Positions 20,661 through 31,447 of a stretch of DNA of 64,000 nucleotides are shown piece by piece. Location of the stretch: assembly GCA_023101725.1 (NCBI GenBank), contig JALJCO010010527.1, forward strand, positions 1-64,000. Direction: 5' to 3'. The position numbers and the translations under genes are program-made. Numbering within the stretch: position 1 is the stretch's first letter; each line of letters starts with the position of its first letter. This stretch comes from Atherinomorus stipes (taxonomy: Eukaryota > Chordata > Actinopteri > Atheriniformes > Atherinidae). The notes below the pieces were generated by a model that saw only the letters and a program-made list of their open reading frames with translations, was not told the DNA's origin and made no database searches.

Positions 20661-21387
20661 GATCCGGTATTTCCATGTGACACTACATGATAACAGAACT
20701 GTTGTCTTTTAGATGTGTGACGTGCACATTTACACACGTGATTTTTCATGGCGGTCGATCTTCCTATTTTTTTTACTGTCAAATCATGCCCGGTTTTCTG
20801 CTCCTGTAAAGTTTGTATTGAAAACAAACTTTCCACCACAGAATGATCTGCATGCCCTGTTCAGGCACCATGTTTTCAGATGGATAAATGTCACTGTTTA
20901 TGACAAGATTTTTCTTTTTATTATAATTCTTTCCCACAAACAGAACTTTACTGATGAACAGTAAAATCAAGACAGATCAAGTGCAGACACAGCTATGGAT
21001 CTGGGTATTGTGGTTATTTGTAGATGCGTCATTGTAGCTTAACATGCATTTAGCTTTCTATGTAGCACGTACAGATTCACGATTGCTCAAAAGGGTTTGT
21101 ACACCTTTTTAAGAGTACCACCCAGGTGGTACTGTACTCCTTAATTTTCCAATGTTGGCAGGACTGCATATCAATGACATGAGATTTTTCTTTTTCTTCA
21201 GGCTCTTCACTAATGTATTGATGGCAAAACTCAATATGAAGGAGAGAAAGGAGGCAAGAAACCTTTGGAGAAGACCGAAATTTTTACACGGTAAGCCCAT
21301 ATTTCATGTTTTCCACTGGTAGGTAACTGGCCAATGTGTATATAATGAATTAACTGGGAAAAGTATTACCTTTCCTTTTAAACATGT
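20661..21387. other. No supported gene
   Basis: AT-leaning sequence with short open frames that show no recognisable motif. No element end was found. Confidence 0.5.
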
Positions 21388-21500
21388 ACAGTTTGTGCTT
21401 GAAAGTTTACATACCGTCCCAGTTAAGGAAAGGCTGATTTCTCACGAGTAATTCAAATAACAAGAAACTGCAAAAAGTAATTGGTGTTCATGCGGGGTAT
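21388..21500 (+). mobile_element. Possible Tc1-type terminal fragment
   Basis: TACAGTTTGTGCTTGAAAGTT followed by TACATACC resembles the inverted-repeat end of Tc1-like fish transposons (form: CAGT-x-GTGCT-x-AAAGTTTACATACC). It is followed by TTTCTCACGAGTAATTC and CAAGAAACTGCAAAAAG. No transposase or second end was found nearby. This is resemblance only. Confidence 0.3.
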
Positions 21501-21549
21501 TAAAGTCTAAAAATGTCTAATGTTCAAAACTTTAAGGTTAAGGCCTTAA

Positions 21550-22171
21550 AGGGATATTGTGTAAGTTCTCCTGTGTTTTATTCACAAAAACTGATTATTT
21601 GGTTCAAAAAGTGTGTTTTCATAAATCAGTAATCACTCCCATCAACAAACTGAAGTGCTCCTCTAAGTTCTAAATTTGCCGTTCGTATCATTCATTTACA
21701 CATCGAGCGGGTCGGCTCGGTGAAGGCTGCCATGTCGTATCGCCATGTTTTTGCGTTCGGGAGAAGCGTGACAGTAGGAAAACACAGAAACTCACCGGAC
21801 ACACCGGAGTTTTCAGCTCAGTTCGAGGTAATGCCTTTGAAAAGTCACCGCGCTGCAGTGGGGAGAGACTAGCGTCTCACTGACGCTGGGTTCACGTGCA
21901 GTCGGGCAGATGGCCGTTGGTAACAAACCAGATGTCATTTTAATCAATGAAGCCGAGCGAAAGACTGTAAAACATGGGTCAGGGAAAACAATACGACATC
22001 GCCATGACAACCGAACAGATGTGGACTGATGTCACTGTAACTGACGGACCACGTCTTCACACAGAGGCCGGTGATAACTCTACATGCAGCGGATGTCGTC
22101 GGTCTGCCCGGTTTCACGCAAATGCAGCATGAAAAGTACGAGAGAGCTGCTCCCGATTACACAGTGTCCCT
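21550..22171. mobile_element. Second TTAA-flanked non-autonomous DNA transposon (622 bp)
   Basis: The left end AGGGATATTGTGTAA and the inverted right end AGGGACACTGTGTAA form imperfect terminal repeats. TTAA flanks both (21546-21549 and 22172-22175). The interior is non-coding. Its first bases (AGGG) resemble the left end of the TTAA-flanked element at 4016-4766, but the interiors differ by eye. Superfamily (piggyBac-like or Kolobok-like) is not decided. Confidence 0.7.
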
Positions 22172-22229
22172 TTAAAAAGTCTTAACAGGCAGCTTTTCAT
22201 CCAAGGTTTTTCATACATTTGAATTAAAA

Positions 22230-22470
22230 AATGTAAAAAAAAAAAAAAAAACCTAGCGAAACTGTCCCAGACATGTTAGAGCACTTTGCTCATGAACATG
22301 GACCAACATACCTGTCAGACACCTGATTGCAGTGATTTCCACTAAAGTTTTGCTCAACATTTTTAGTTCAGGAGCCCCATCGTACTTGTTTACTTGTTTT
22401 GTTTATTTGTAATATTTCTGTTAAACCCTAATTCAAAATCAGTTGTCATAATTTTCATATGTTTTTTAAA
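22230..22470 (-). repeat. Dispersed repeat, copy 2 (inverted relative to 11.94-12.23 kb)
   Basis: It contains AACTGTCCCAGACATGTTAG, GGACCAACATACCTGTCAGA and AGTTCAGGAGCCCCATCG, all reverse-complement matches to the repeat near 12 kb, over about 240 bp. An A-run at 22231-22247 borders it. The family is unknown. Confidence 0.7.
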
Positions 22471-22475
22471 AATGA

Positions 22476-23333
22476 TTGTTCATGATTACAATAGTCAACT
22501 TCCACTTATTTCACTGGCAGCGGTTTTTCCCATCTTTTAATGGCAGGGATGTAAAATGCAGTTTTTTGCCAAACATATTCAGAGAGAGACGGAGAAAGAA
22601 CCAGTGACTAAATCTGGTATAATGCTCATTTTCTCTGAGATCTTTTTTATTTTTAATTCATGATCCCTGATGAATAGAAATAAACACTTTTTAAACAAAC
22701 AAGTGAGCTAACAAATCATACAAGTACATGTTCTGTTGATACAAAAGAGGTTCACACTGGAACTTCCTATGTCTTGTGTATTACAGTAAGTACTTGTTCT
22801 ATAGTAGTATGCTACTTCAGCATCCACTTTTGATATGTATAAGTATATTCTTTCAAATTAGATACAGACTCATTTATTTCTTCACTCTGCTCACATTTTT
22901 AATGCATAAAATGTCATAGTTTGATATTGCAATAAATACAAATGACTGGTAACAGCAGCTACTGTACTTGTCATGATGTCATAGTAATACATGTTAAAAA
23001 TGGTTTCTCCTAGAGTTCGTGGAAATGTTTGGAGCTTTATTCTTTTTTTTCTTGTTTGGTATACATTGATCTCTATTGTCTGAATGTCACGTGCTGTCGT
23101 TGAGAGTCTTGGTGGCTTAAGTGTATCGTGTGGCTAATGTTGACTGTTCAGATGTGTGTTGGTAAAGCAAACTACTGTATGAAGAGTTTTGAAAAAATGG
23201 ACATTGTTGACGTAAATGTTAAAATGACTGGCAAAAATGGAAAAATACGATGCCAACTGTCAACAATGACTTGATTTTTACTGAGATGGTTTCATATTCA
23301 GCGTGCGTTCTGCACTCAGACACTGATGAGGCT
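22476..23333. other. No supported gene
   Basis: AT-rich sequence downstream of the pseudogene (on its strand). It could include the old 3' end of that gene, but nothing matching the expected C-terminal coding sequence was recognised. Confidence 0.5.
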
Positions 23334-23683
23334 GGTTTATACGCTCGCATCGTCCGTGTCAGGGCAGTTATGCTGCTACCGCCGTAGGCGCTGCATAGAT
23401 CCAGAGGCGTGATGCACACCTCTTCAGACCTGACGTACAACCCAGTTAGGTGAACACAGGTATGCCAAAGTGCTCCCTTGTGATTGGTCAGTGTCATCAC
23501 AAGTCTCCAGATGTTTGGCCTGTGGAGTTATCCAGCCAATAGCAGCTCTGCTGCCACCTGCAGATCTGAAAAAGCAACTGCATTATGACGCTTTTACCCT
23601 ATAATCGAGTATAAACACGCTCCATCTCGCACACACGGGCCTGAACAGATGTAGGAGCCGTGCGAGTATGAACCGGACTTTAG
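23334..23683. mobile_element. Candidate MITE interrupting the pseudogene's last recognisable exon
   Basis: The left end reads GGTTTATACGCTCGCATCG. The right end, inverted, reads GGTTCATACTCGCACGG, giving short imperfect terminal repeats about 350 bp apart. The exon reading frame (FVLEGDIVL) stops matching its family exactly where this unit begins. No clear target duplication was found, so the edges are approximate. Confidence 0.45.
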
Positions 23684-23806
23684 CACGATGTCCCCTTCCA
23701 ACACAAATGCCTGGTCTCGCACAAACTCACCAGCACCGTCATCTTGTAGGATAGTGAGGATGGCAACAGATGCACCGTTCAACACTGGTTCCAAAATGTC
23801 AGTGTC
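23674..23806 (-). pseudogene. SAMD3-like pseudogene, exon D (truncated)
   Basis: A splice acceptor (TTCTTCAG) lies just before 23806. The frame reads DTDILEPVLNGASVAILTIL then QDDGAGEFVRDQAFVLEGDI. It resembles the C-terminal region of a large fish family of uncharacterised proteins that I know as sterile-alpha-motif-domain-3-like (SAMD3-like). The expected continuation (a PxxLxxAFxxLFGLIYALN-type ending) is absent, because sequence with MITE-like ends takes over near 23680. Confidence 0.6.
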
Positions 23807-24162
23807 CTGAAGAACAACAACATGCGTTACTAAGAGGCAAGAAAAACTAAAAACAAAATAGATTTTTACTGGATTTGAACTTAACCATATTTAGACTACG
23901 CTGGTCATTTGACTCAGAGTTTTTTTTAAAGCATCTTTTTTCTTTTAATGACGCAATAGCTTTCACCCACCAGCCTTGATGAGTTTTGTACAAAAGTATT
24001 TTCTACTACAGAACACCCACAAACAATGCCCAGCTGAGAGTTATAGACAGCTGCAATCCTTATAAAATTATGTTGACTGCACTGCGGTGGTGTATATTTC
24101 CATTTTGGATAAACTCATTAGAATTAGGAATTAGTTTTACCTGAATTACTTTTTGTACTCAC

Positions 24163-24258
24163 CAAGCACTTCAGGAAAACCTTTGTTGCATCTTCTCAGA
24201 GGAAAATGGGCAGGCCTCTCAATACCACAGTCTTACGGTGGGACAGAATGTCAAATGT
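24163..24258 (-). pseudogene. SAMD3-like pseudogene, exon C with in-frame TGA
   Basis: The exon is bounded by acceptor TCTTTAG and donor GTGAGTAC and has 32 codons in phase 0. It reads TFDILSHRKTVVLRGLPIFL, then TGA, then EDATKVFLKCL. Family members normally have Arg at the stop position (FLREDA), so CGA changed to TGA by a single C-to-T step at a CpG is the simplest explanation. The stop at 24196-24198 would truncate the protein or trigger mRNA decay. Confidence 0.7.
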
Positions 24259-24617
24259 CTAAAGAGTGTTCATTGTAAAGCAAGCATTTCAATAGGTATA
24301 GTAACAAAGTGTACTTATACACAATGAAAAATCAGAACTCTTTTATAGTTATGAAGATAAAGCATAGATCAGACCCAGCAACATGTAAAACTAAAAAACA
24401 CAAACCATTTTAATGATTTTACTTTACTTTTACAAAGTAAAATTCTGTTACATCAAATTTTGCCGAACAAGAACAAGCAATGATTGCTGATATTCATTTT
24501 TACTGATACATGTCCACTGATGTGTTTTTGCTGAAGCCAACATATTTTTCTGTTCTGAACTTTTTAATTAAAAAAAAAAAAAAAAAATAAAAACAAGCGA
24601 AGGAGCACTTTACTCAC

Positions 24618-24776
24618 CTGTTCATCAAGTTTATCCAGGAGGTCTTTCATCGTCTCACCAAGAGCTCCCTTCTTGGACTGGTAGAGTTTCAGCAGGCCAG
24701 GCACAAATTTATCAAGGGATGCATTGAAAGTCTCCAGGAGGTCTTTGCTTGTGATGCGGTGAAATTCTTCAGCTAT
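24618..24776 (-). pseudogene. SAMD3-like pseudogene, exon B (intact)
   Basis: This 159-bp exon has 53 codons, acceptor TTGTTTAG and donor GTGAGTAA, phase 0 at both ends. It reads IAEEFHRITSKDLLETFNAS, LDKFVPGLLKLYQSKKGALG and ETMKDLLDKLDEQ. Splice signals, codon phase and lack of stops show it was a genuine vertebrate exon. The sequence fits the central alpha-helical region of the SAMD3-like fish family (AEFxRITxxxL). It follows exon A and precedes exon C with consistent phases. Confidence 0.75.
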
Positions 24777-25052
24777 CTAAACAAGACAATCAACAAAATA
24801 TTTATTCAGCACAGAAAATTCCTGAGTAGCTGTCTTGTGCAGTCTGCACCATGTTCAATGCCTGACCATGTTCCAACAGCAAAGCCTACTTGAAAAAGCT
24901 CTTGTGAATACATCTTTTGCACAGGAATGAAAACAGCCCCACAAAACCCAGTATCAATATGCAAATGCACACAATCAGGATCCTAACTTAAGACATGTTC
25001 CTCATGTGCCTAATTTGGATAACAATTACTGAATAAATTAGGACAGTCTTAC

Positions 25053-25341
25053 CTCCTCAGAGGAAAACAGCGCAGGCCATCTCTCCTGGACCTCAGATAC
25101 CAAAGGTTGACTCTCCACCACCTCTCTCCGCCTGAGGGAAAATGTCAGCGCCATCTTCTGTTGAGAGGTGACTGTCATGTTGAGGTGTGATCGTAATGCT
25201 CCAGGTGTTAAATACACATACAGTCTGTGTGAATGCAAGGCCAATGTGCACCTTGTCCGTGATGAAGGAGAAAATGTTTTAGAAGAGTCTCTTGACTGGA
25301 GCTTGTGAATTTGCAAAATCTGCACTACATGAAATCCACTC
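25053..25341 (-). pseudogene. SAMD3-like pseudogene, exon A
   Basis: The reading frame ends QQKMALTFSLRRREVVESQP, LVSEVQERWPALFSSEE at donor GTAAGACT (25052-25051). The block ALRR-x-E-VV ... RWPALF is typical of the SAMD3-like fish family immediately before the AEFxRIT exon. The 5' edge is uncertain: a possible acceptor (TTGTGTTTCAG) precedes 25341, but similarity to the family is recognised only from about 25165 onward. No upstream SAM domain exon was found in the window. Confidence 0.6.
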
Positions 25342-26089
25342 CTGAAACACAAGAGACACATAGGACACAATCAGTTTTGCTAAAAGCACTTTTGCAACAG
25401 TCCGTGTGATATGTAAACAAAACAAGAACAGAGCATTATTATCCCAATTTGTAATATTCCATGAATAAACAGGCAATATCAAGGGAGAATTTGTCATGCA
25501 GGGAGAAGAGGATATACCAAATGGCCAATGTATTTAATTTTTCTATCTGACCAGACTGCCCTTGCTTTTCTATGATTTTCCTTTACCCATTTAGTTGTTA
25601 TATCCATGCCACTGATAATTACTGATTTCAGTCTCATTATGTCCATAACTTGTGAAAGCACCAACTGTGATCACTATAATAGTGTTGTATTATTAATAGT
25701 GTTTCATGAAAACAGAGATATATTCTGAATGTACTTAACATAAACGACTTGCAACATAAATGCAAACATGAATTCAAACATTTGTCTTTACTATGATAAA
25801 AAACAACTATGAAAATTAACACAGTCTGTATTGTGACATCAACAGTACATGGTTATTTAAACATTGTTTACTGTCTTATGATGTAAAAAGCTCTGAAAAT
25901 GTAAAAATCTTATAACGGAGCATGAAGCCCAACTTTAAATTTGTATGTGACAATAACTTACGGTAATTAAGTGCATCAGACAGTGTCACGCCAGGGACGG
26001 AGGTTGACATTGTCATCATCAGGGGCTTAGCCCACAAAAAGATTCATTGTTAAAACTAACATCGGACTAAACAAGGACTCACTGAGCAG
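25342..26089. other. No supported gene; intron or 5' flank of the pseudogene
   Basis: AT-rich sequence. A weak exon-like stretch on the minus strand ends at a GTAAGT near 25963 (residues MSTSVPGVTLSDALNY), but no family match supports it. Confidence 0.4.
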
Positions 26090-26215
26090 AATTCACAGTA
26101 CTAGTTCTGAAACCAGGACTCATTCAGGACAGAATATCCAGAACCAGGTCTAACCAGGACCCAGTCAGATCAGGATTTCAAAAACCAGTTCTAACCAGGA
26201 CTCATTCTGGACAGC
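26090..26215 (+). repeat. Left edge of the 41-bp minisatellite (diverged units)
   Basis: Degenerate copies of the unit found further right (CCAGGACTCATTCAGGACAG, CCAGTTCTAACCAGGACTC) appear here before the LTR-like insertion. Divergence from the core array is typical of array edges. Confidence 0.8.
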
Positions 26216-28020
26216 TGTCACAAGTAGCAAGTTAGTGGACCCAAAATCAGAAAGCTTGAACTGCAGATAAAGGAGATTTATTAAAAAGGTTGTTGATGAG
26301 GCTTGATGGTTGAAATATGGCAAGCAGGCAGACAGGGTGAGGGAAGCAGGCATGGTTCACAGATCATCAGCTTAGCTTTTCTGGCATCTGAGTCTGTTGG
26401 TGAGTCTTCTGCAGGAACAATCAAAACATTAAACTTGGAAATCAAGGACTGAGCAATAGTGAACCAATGTATGAGGCCAGAAATACCACTTGTTGAAGAT
26501 ACAACAACCTGGAGCCGAATGAAGGGAGGGCAGGCAATATATCCACAGCAGGGAAAATGACCAGGGGCCTGTACGACGAAGCCGGATTTTCTCTTATCGA
26601 GGTAACTTCAGGGTTAACCCTGGGTTTTTCATCCTATGACGCTGGTTCACTTCTGATCGGGTTACATCTCCCCGGTAACTTATGCTGAACGCCCTAACCT
26701 GGTCTGGACCAGGTTAAGTTCTGGATAAGAGATCTCCGACTATGAAAGCCACCACCCCTGACCAATCAGCACTCTTGGAAAATGGCCTGCCCATTTTTAG
26801 AATATCCTGTCGATGCCGGTGCGCAGATCGTGAGAGGAGTTCTTAGAAGAGAGAGATATTCAGAGATGGTGCAACCCTTTTGATTTGCCACATGACACTT
26901 TATATGAAAGATGGAGGTTTTCCTCTGCTGGACTCCGTTACATCTGTCAGCTGTTAGAGCCGTACATCACTAATGTAACGCATCGCAGCCGGACACCGAC
27001 AACACCACAGATGCTCTGCATCATACTGAGGTTTTATTAATGTTAGACTGATTGAATTAATTTAAATATAGACCAACGCCTCACCTCGAGTGAAAAAAAA
27101 ATTAGTGCTGTACTGATGTAGCTAAATAGCTTATTTTTTGTAGCCGAATTGTGCTCATGGTCCCACTCAGTAAAACGTCAGTCATTTATTCATTCATTCA
27201 TTCATTCATTTATTCATTCATTCATTCATTCATTCATTTATTCATTCATTCATTCATTCATTCACTGGTAGTTTGATGCACACCGTTGGCGACACTGAAA
27301 AAGTATGCAAAAACATGTCTTTGTATTACCCGCTTTTTCCCTGTGGGCTGCACAAATATTAAATGAAATTCCATTCATTCATGAAAGAGTGTGGCAGCAT
27401 AGAATCTCGTCACTGGCCGGTTTGGATTATATATTTGTATTTGTTCTTTACTTGTTCCCATAACAGTCATGTACCGCTGGGGTTGCATCTGAAATAATGT
27501 GATTAAGAGGTCACACATGGCATGGCGCACACCCACCCATGCCGTCATGGTGAAGGGTTACAACACTGCAGGATATGAGCCTGAAATATCTATAGCCTAT
27601 GCACAGTATGAGAATATACCGAGGAAGCGCTGTAGTGTGATGAACACTAATTGATCAGAGTCCGATATTGTTCCATGAATCGCACGGACTTGCTGCGCAT
27701 TAACAGCCAGCAGTCATTCCTGGCTTTTGCAGCGGCGACTGTGTTGCCGCAGCATAAATGGAGACATTTATTATCGTTCCTGAATGATAATGTCGTGTTA
27801 TCATTCAGGAATGATGATCCTGAATTCTTCATATTTGTTAAGTATCATCGTCTGCTCCTCCATGGTGAAATATGTTGCTCTCTATTTCGCCATGTCTGCG
27901 ATTGGTCAGATGCTTCCAACGTACCAACAGGCCCCTGATGAGCCACAGCTGTGTTCAATGGTCCTGTCAGGGAAAAAAGGACAACCACACCCCACACACA
28001 CAGGCCGGAAGTTCATGACA
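26216..28020. mobile_element. Solo-LTR-like element inserted in the minisatellite, containing Harbinger copy A1
   Basis: The unit begins TGTCACAAGTAGC and ends GTTCATGACA, so it has TG...CA ends with TGTCA/TGACA inverted termini. ACAGC flanks both sides (26211-26215 and 28021-28025). Removing it with one ACAGC restores a normal minisatellite unit (GGACAGCATTTAC). Five-base duplications with TG...CA ends are the signature of LTR retroelements. Subtracting the Harbinger copy at 26575-27934 leaves about 445 bp, a plausible solo LTR. No internal coding region, primer-binding site or second LTR is present. Confidence 0.65.
26575..27934 (-). mobile_element. Harbinger-type element, family A, copy A1 (minus orientation, internal deletion)
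   Basis: The left end GGGCCTGTACGACGAAGC is preceded by CAG, and the order is the reverse of copies A2-A4. It carries an (ATTC)n tract at 27182-27265. The minus-strand Myb-like start MAKQRATYFTMEEQTMIL is at about 27891-27838. Homology stops at 27920, about 140 bp before a normal end. A decayed end (AACAGGCCC then CTG) follows, so the element appears internally deleted or rearranged near its far terminus. Confidence 0.75.
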
Positions 28021-28049
28021 ACAGCATTTACAAAACCAGTTCTAACCAG

Positions 28050-29548
28050 GGGCCTGTACGACGAAGCCGGATTAACATGCCCGGGATTTCTCTCAGTTAC
28101 CTGGGTTGACTTAACCAGACATCTGCGGTCTTGATAAACGGTACTATGAAGCTGGTTATCAACTCGGTAACTCAACCCAGGGTTTTCCAATCTTAATCAG
28201 TGCGCGCTCACATAAAAGAGGCGGCGTTGGAAGCATCTGACCAATCGCAGACATGGAGAAACAGAGAGCAACATATTTCACCATGGAGGAGCAGACGATG
28301 ATACTTAAGAAATATGTAGAATTCAGGATCATCATTCCTGAATGATAACACGACATTATTATTCAGGAATGATAATAAATGGCTCCATTTATGCTGCGGC
28401 AACACAGTCGCCGCAGCAAAAGCCAGGAATTAATGCTGGCTGTCAATGCGCAGCATGTCCGTGCGATTGTACAATCATGGAACAATATCGGACTCTGATC
28501 ATTTAGTGTTCATCACACTACAGCGCTTCCTCAGTATATTTGCTTCTCATACTGTGCATATGGATATTTTAGGCTCATATCGTTGAACGTGTTGTAACCC
28601 TTCACCATGCCGGCATGGGTGGGTGTGCGCTCCATAAATTCATGTTTTCTACATGTGTGACCTCTTAATCACATTATTTCAGATGCAACCCCGCAGTGCA
28701 AGACGATCATGGGAACAAGTAAAGAACAAATACAAATATATAATCCAAACCGGCCATTGACGAGATTCTATGCTGCCACACTCTTTCATGGATGAATGGA
28801 ATTTCATTTAATATTTGTGCAGCCCACAGGGGAAAAGCGGGTATTACATGACATGTTTTTGCATACGTTTTCAGTGTCGCCAACGGTGTGCATCAAACTA
28901 CCAGTGAATGAATGAATGAATAAATAAATGAATGACGTTTTACTGAGTGGGACCGTGAGCATAATTCGGCCACAAAAAATAAGCTTTTCAGCTACATCAG
29001 TACAGCACTAATTTTTTTTTTCACTCGAGGTGAGGCGTTGGTCTATATCAAAATTAATTCAATTAGTCTAACATTAATAAAACCTCAGTATGATGCAGAG
29101 CATCTGTGGTGTTGTCGGTGTCCGGCTGCGATGCGTTACATTAGTGATGTACGGCTCTAACAGCTGACAGATGTAACGGAGTCCAGCAGAGGAAAACCTA
29201 CATCTTTCATATAAAGTGTCATGTGGCAAATCAAAAGGGTTGCACCATGTCTGAATGTTCTCTCTCTTCTAAGAACTCCTCTTACGATCTGCGCACCGGC
29301 ATCGACAGGATCTTCTAAAAATGGGCAGGCCATTTTCCAAGAGTGCTGATTGGTCAGGGAGTGGTGCTTTCATAGTCGGAGATCTCTTATCCAGAACTTA
29401 ACCTGGTCCAGACCAGGTTAGGCGTTCAGCATAAGTTACCGGGGAGATATAACCCGATCAGAAGTGAACCAGCGTCATAGGACGAAAACCCAGGGTTAAC
29501 CCTGAAGTTACCTCGATAAGAGAAAATCCGGCTTCGTCGTACAGGCCC
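28050..29548 (+). mobile_element. Harbinger-type element, family A, copy A2 (1499 bp)
   Basis: The ends GGGCCTGTACGACGAAGC and GCTTCGTCGTACAGGCCC are perfectly inverted. CAG flanks both (28047-28049 and 29549-29551), and the flanking minisatellite unit is restored when the element is removed. A Myb/SANT-like start, MEKQRATYFTMEEQTMILKK, lies at 28252 and runs into a stop after about 30 codons at a small hairpin insertion (28324-28375). NTVAAAKARN, typical of the next helix, follows in another frame. No DDE transposase is seen. A4 is a near-identical sister copy. Confidence 0.85.
28252..28347 (+). pseudogene. Myb/SANT-like ORF fragment in copy A2
   Basis: The frame reads MEKQRATYFTMEEQTMILKK then YVEFRIIIPE and stops. 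FTxEEQxxIxxxYEEF is the first helix region of Myb/SANT-like proteins encoded by Harbinger-type elements. The later AAAKAR motif is displaced by the hairpin insertion. The same start is present in A1 and A4, and in A3 (as MKEQTIIFQKYEEFRNIIQA) it continues without the hairpin. Only DNA-binding remnants are present, so function is unlikely. Confidence 0.6.
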
Positions 29549-30125
29549 CAGGACTAATTCAGGACAGCATTTACAAAACCAGTTCTAACCAGGACTCATT
29601 CAGGACAGCATTTACAAAACCAGTTCTAACCAGGACTCATTCAGGACAGCATTTACAAAACCAGTTCTAACCAGGACTCATTCAGGACAGCATTTACAAA
29701 ACCAGTTCTAACCAGGACTCATTCAGGACAGCATTTACAAAACCAGTTCTAACCAGGACTCATTCAGGACAGCATTTACAAAACCAGTTATAACTAGGAC
29801 TCATCAGGACAGGATTTCCAAACCAGTTCTAAACCAGGACTCATTCAGGACAGCATTTCCAAAACCAGTTCTAAACCAGGACTCATTCAGGACAGGATTT
29901 ACAAAACCAGTTATAACTAGGACTCATCAGGACAGGATTTCCAAACCAGTTCTAAACCAGGACTCATTCAGGACAGCATTTCCAAAACCAGTTCTAAACC
30001 AGGACTCATTCAGGACAGGATTTCCAAAACCAGTTATAACTAGGACTCATCAGGACAGGATTTCCAAAACCAGTTCTAAACCAGGACTCATTCAGGACAG
30101 CATTTACAAAACCAGTTCTAACCAG

Positions 30126-31447
30126 GGGCCTGTACGACGAAGCTGGATTAACAAACCCGGGATTTCTCTCTGTTACCTGGGTTGACTTAACCAGACATCT
30201 GCGGTCTTGATAAACGGTACTACAAAGCTGGTTATCAACTTGGTAACTCAACCCAGGGTTTCCAATCTTAATCAGTGCGTGCCCAGATAAAAGGGGCGGG
30301 GTTTGAAGCGTCTGACCAATCACAGACACAGAGAAACAGAGAGCGACATATTTCACCATGAAGGAGCAGACGATCATATTTCAGAAGTATGAGGAATTCA
30401 GGAACATCATCCAGGCCAGAAGCAACACAGTCGCCGCAGCAACAGCAGGAAGGAATGCTGGGAGATATTTGCTGACTGTTCATTCAGAAGTCCGTGTGAT
30501 TGTACGATCATGGAACAATATCAGACTCTGATCATTTAGTGTTACTCCATCACACTACAGCGCTTCCTCTGCATATTCCTTCCCGTACTGTCCATATACA
30601 GTAGATATTTTCAGGCTCATGCCGTGCACGTGTTGTAACCCTCACCATGACAGCATGGGTGGGTGTGCGCTCCATAAATTCATGTTTTCTGCATGTGTGA
30701 CCTCTTAACCATATTATTTCAGATGCAACCCCAGCAGCACAAGATGATCATGAGAACAATAGAGAACAAATACAAAAATATAATCAGCGTCACCAACGGT
30801 GTACATGAAATAACCAATGAATGAATGAATGACGTTTTACTGAGTGGGATTTCAACACCATGAGCATAATTCGGCAACAAAAAAAATCAAGCTATTCAGC
30901 TCCATCAGTACAGCACTAATATTTTTTTTTTTTCACTCGGGGTGAGGCGTTGGTTTATATCAAAATTAATTTAATGAGTCTGTTAACCTTAATAAAACCT
31001 CAGTGCGATACAGAGCATCTGTGGTGTTGTCGTGCTTCTATGATGTGTTACATTTGTGATGTTCGGCTCCAACAGCTGACAGATGTAACGGAGTCCAGCA
31101 GAGGAAAACCTCCATCTTACATATAACGTGTCATCCGGGAGATCAAATGGGATGCACCATCTCTGAATATTCTCTCTCTTCTAAGAGTTCCTCTCATTAT
31201 CTGCGCACCAACATCGACAAGTAAAAGTGGGCAGGCCATTTTCAAAGAGCGCTAATTGGTCAGGGGGTGGGGGTGCTTTTATACTCTGTGATCTCTTATC
31301 TAGAACTTAACCTGGTCCGGACCAGGTTAGGTGTTCAGCATAAGTTACAGAGGAGATAGAACCCGATCAGAAGTGAACCAGTGTCATAGGACGAAAAACC
31401 CAGAAGTTTCCTCGATAAGAGAAAATCCGGCTTCGTCGTACAGGCCC
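30126..31447 (+). mobile_element. Harbinger-type element, family A, copy A3 (1322 bp, hairpin-free subfamily)
   Basis: Ends GGGCCTGTACGACGAAGC and GCTTCGTCGTACAGGCCC are flanked by CAG (30123-30125 and 31448-31450) in the 41-bp array. It differs from A2 and A4 by many substitutions and lacks the hairpin segment after the Myb start. Its Myb-like frame therefore runs further: MKEQTIIFQKYEEFRNIIQA then RSNTVAAATAGRN (30358-30520), to a stop at the WNNIRL position. It looks older or from a separate subfamily. Confidence 0.85.

Noticed and set aside
25945..26040. Extra exon of the SAMD3-like pseudogene on the minus strand, ending at a GTAAGT
   Set aside because: A donor-like site alone is common; no family resemblance and no acceptor were found.
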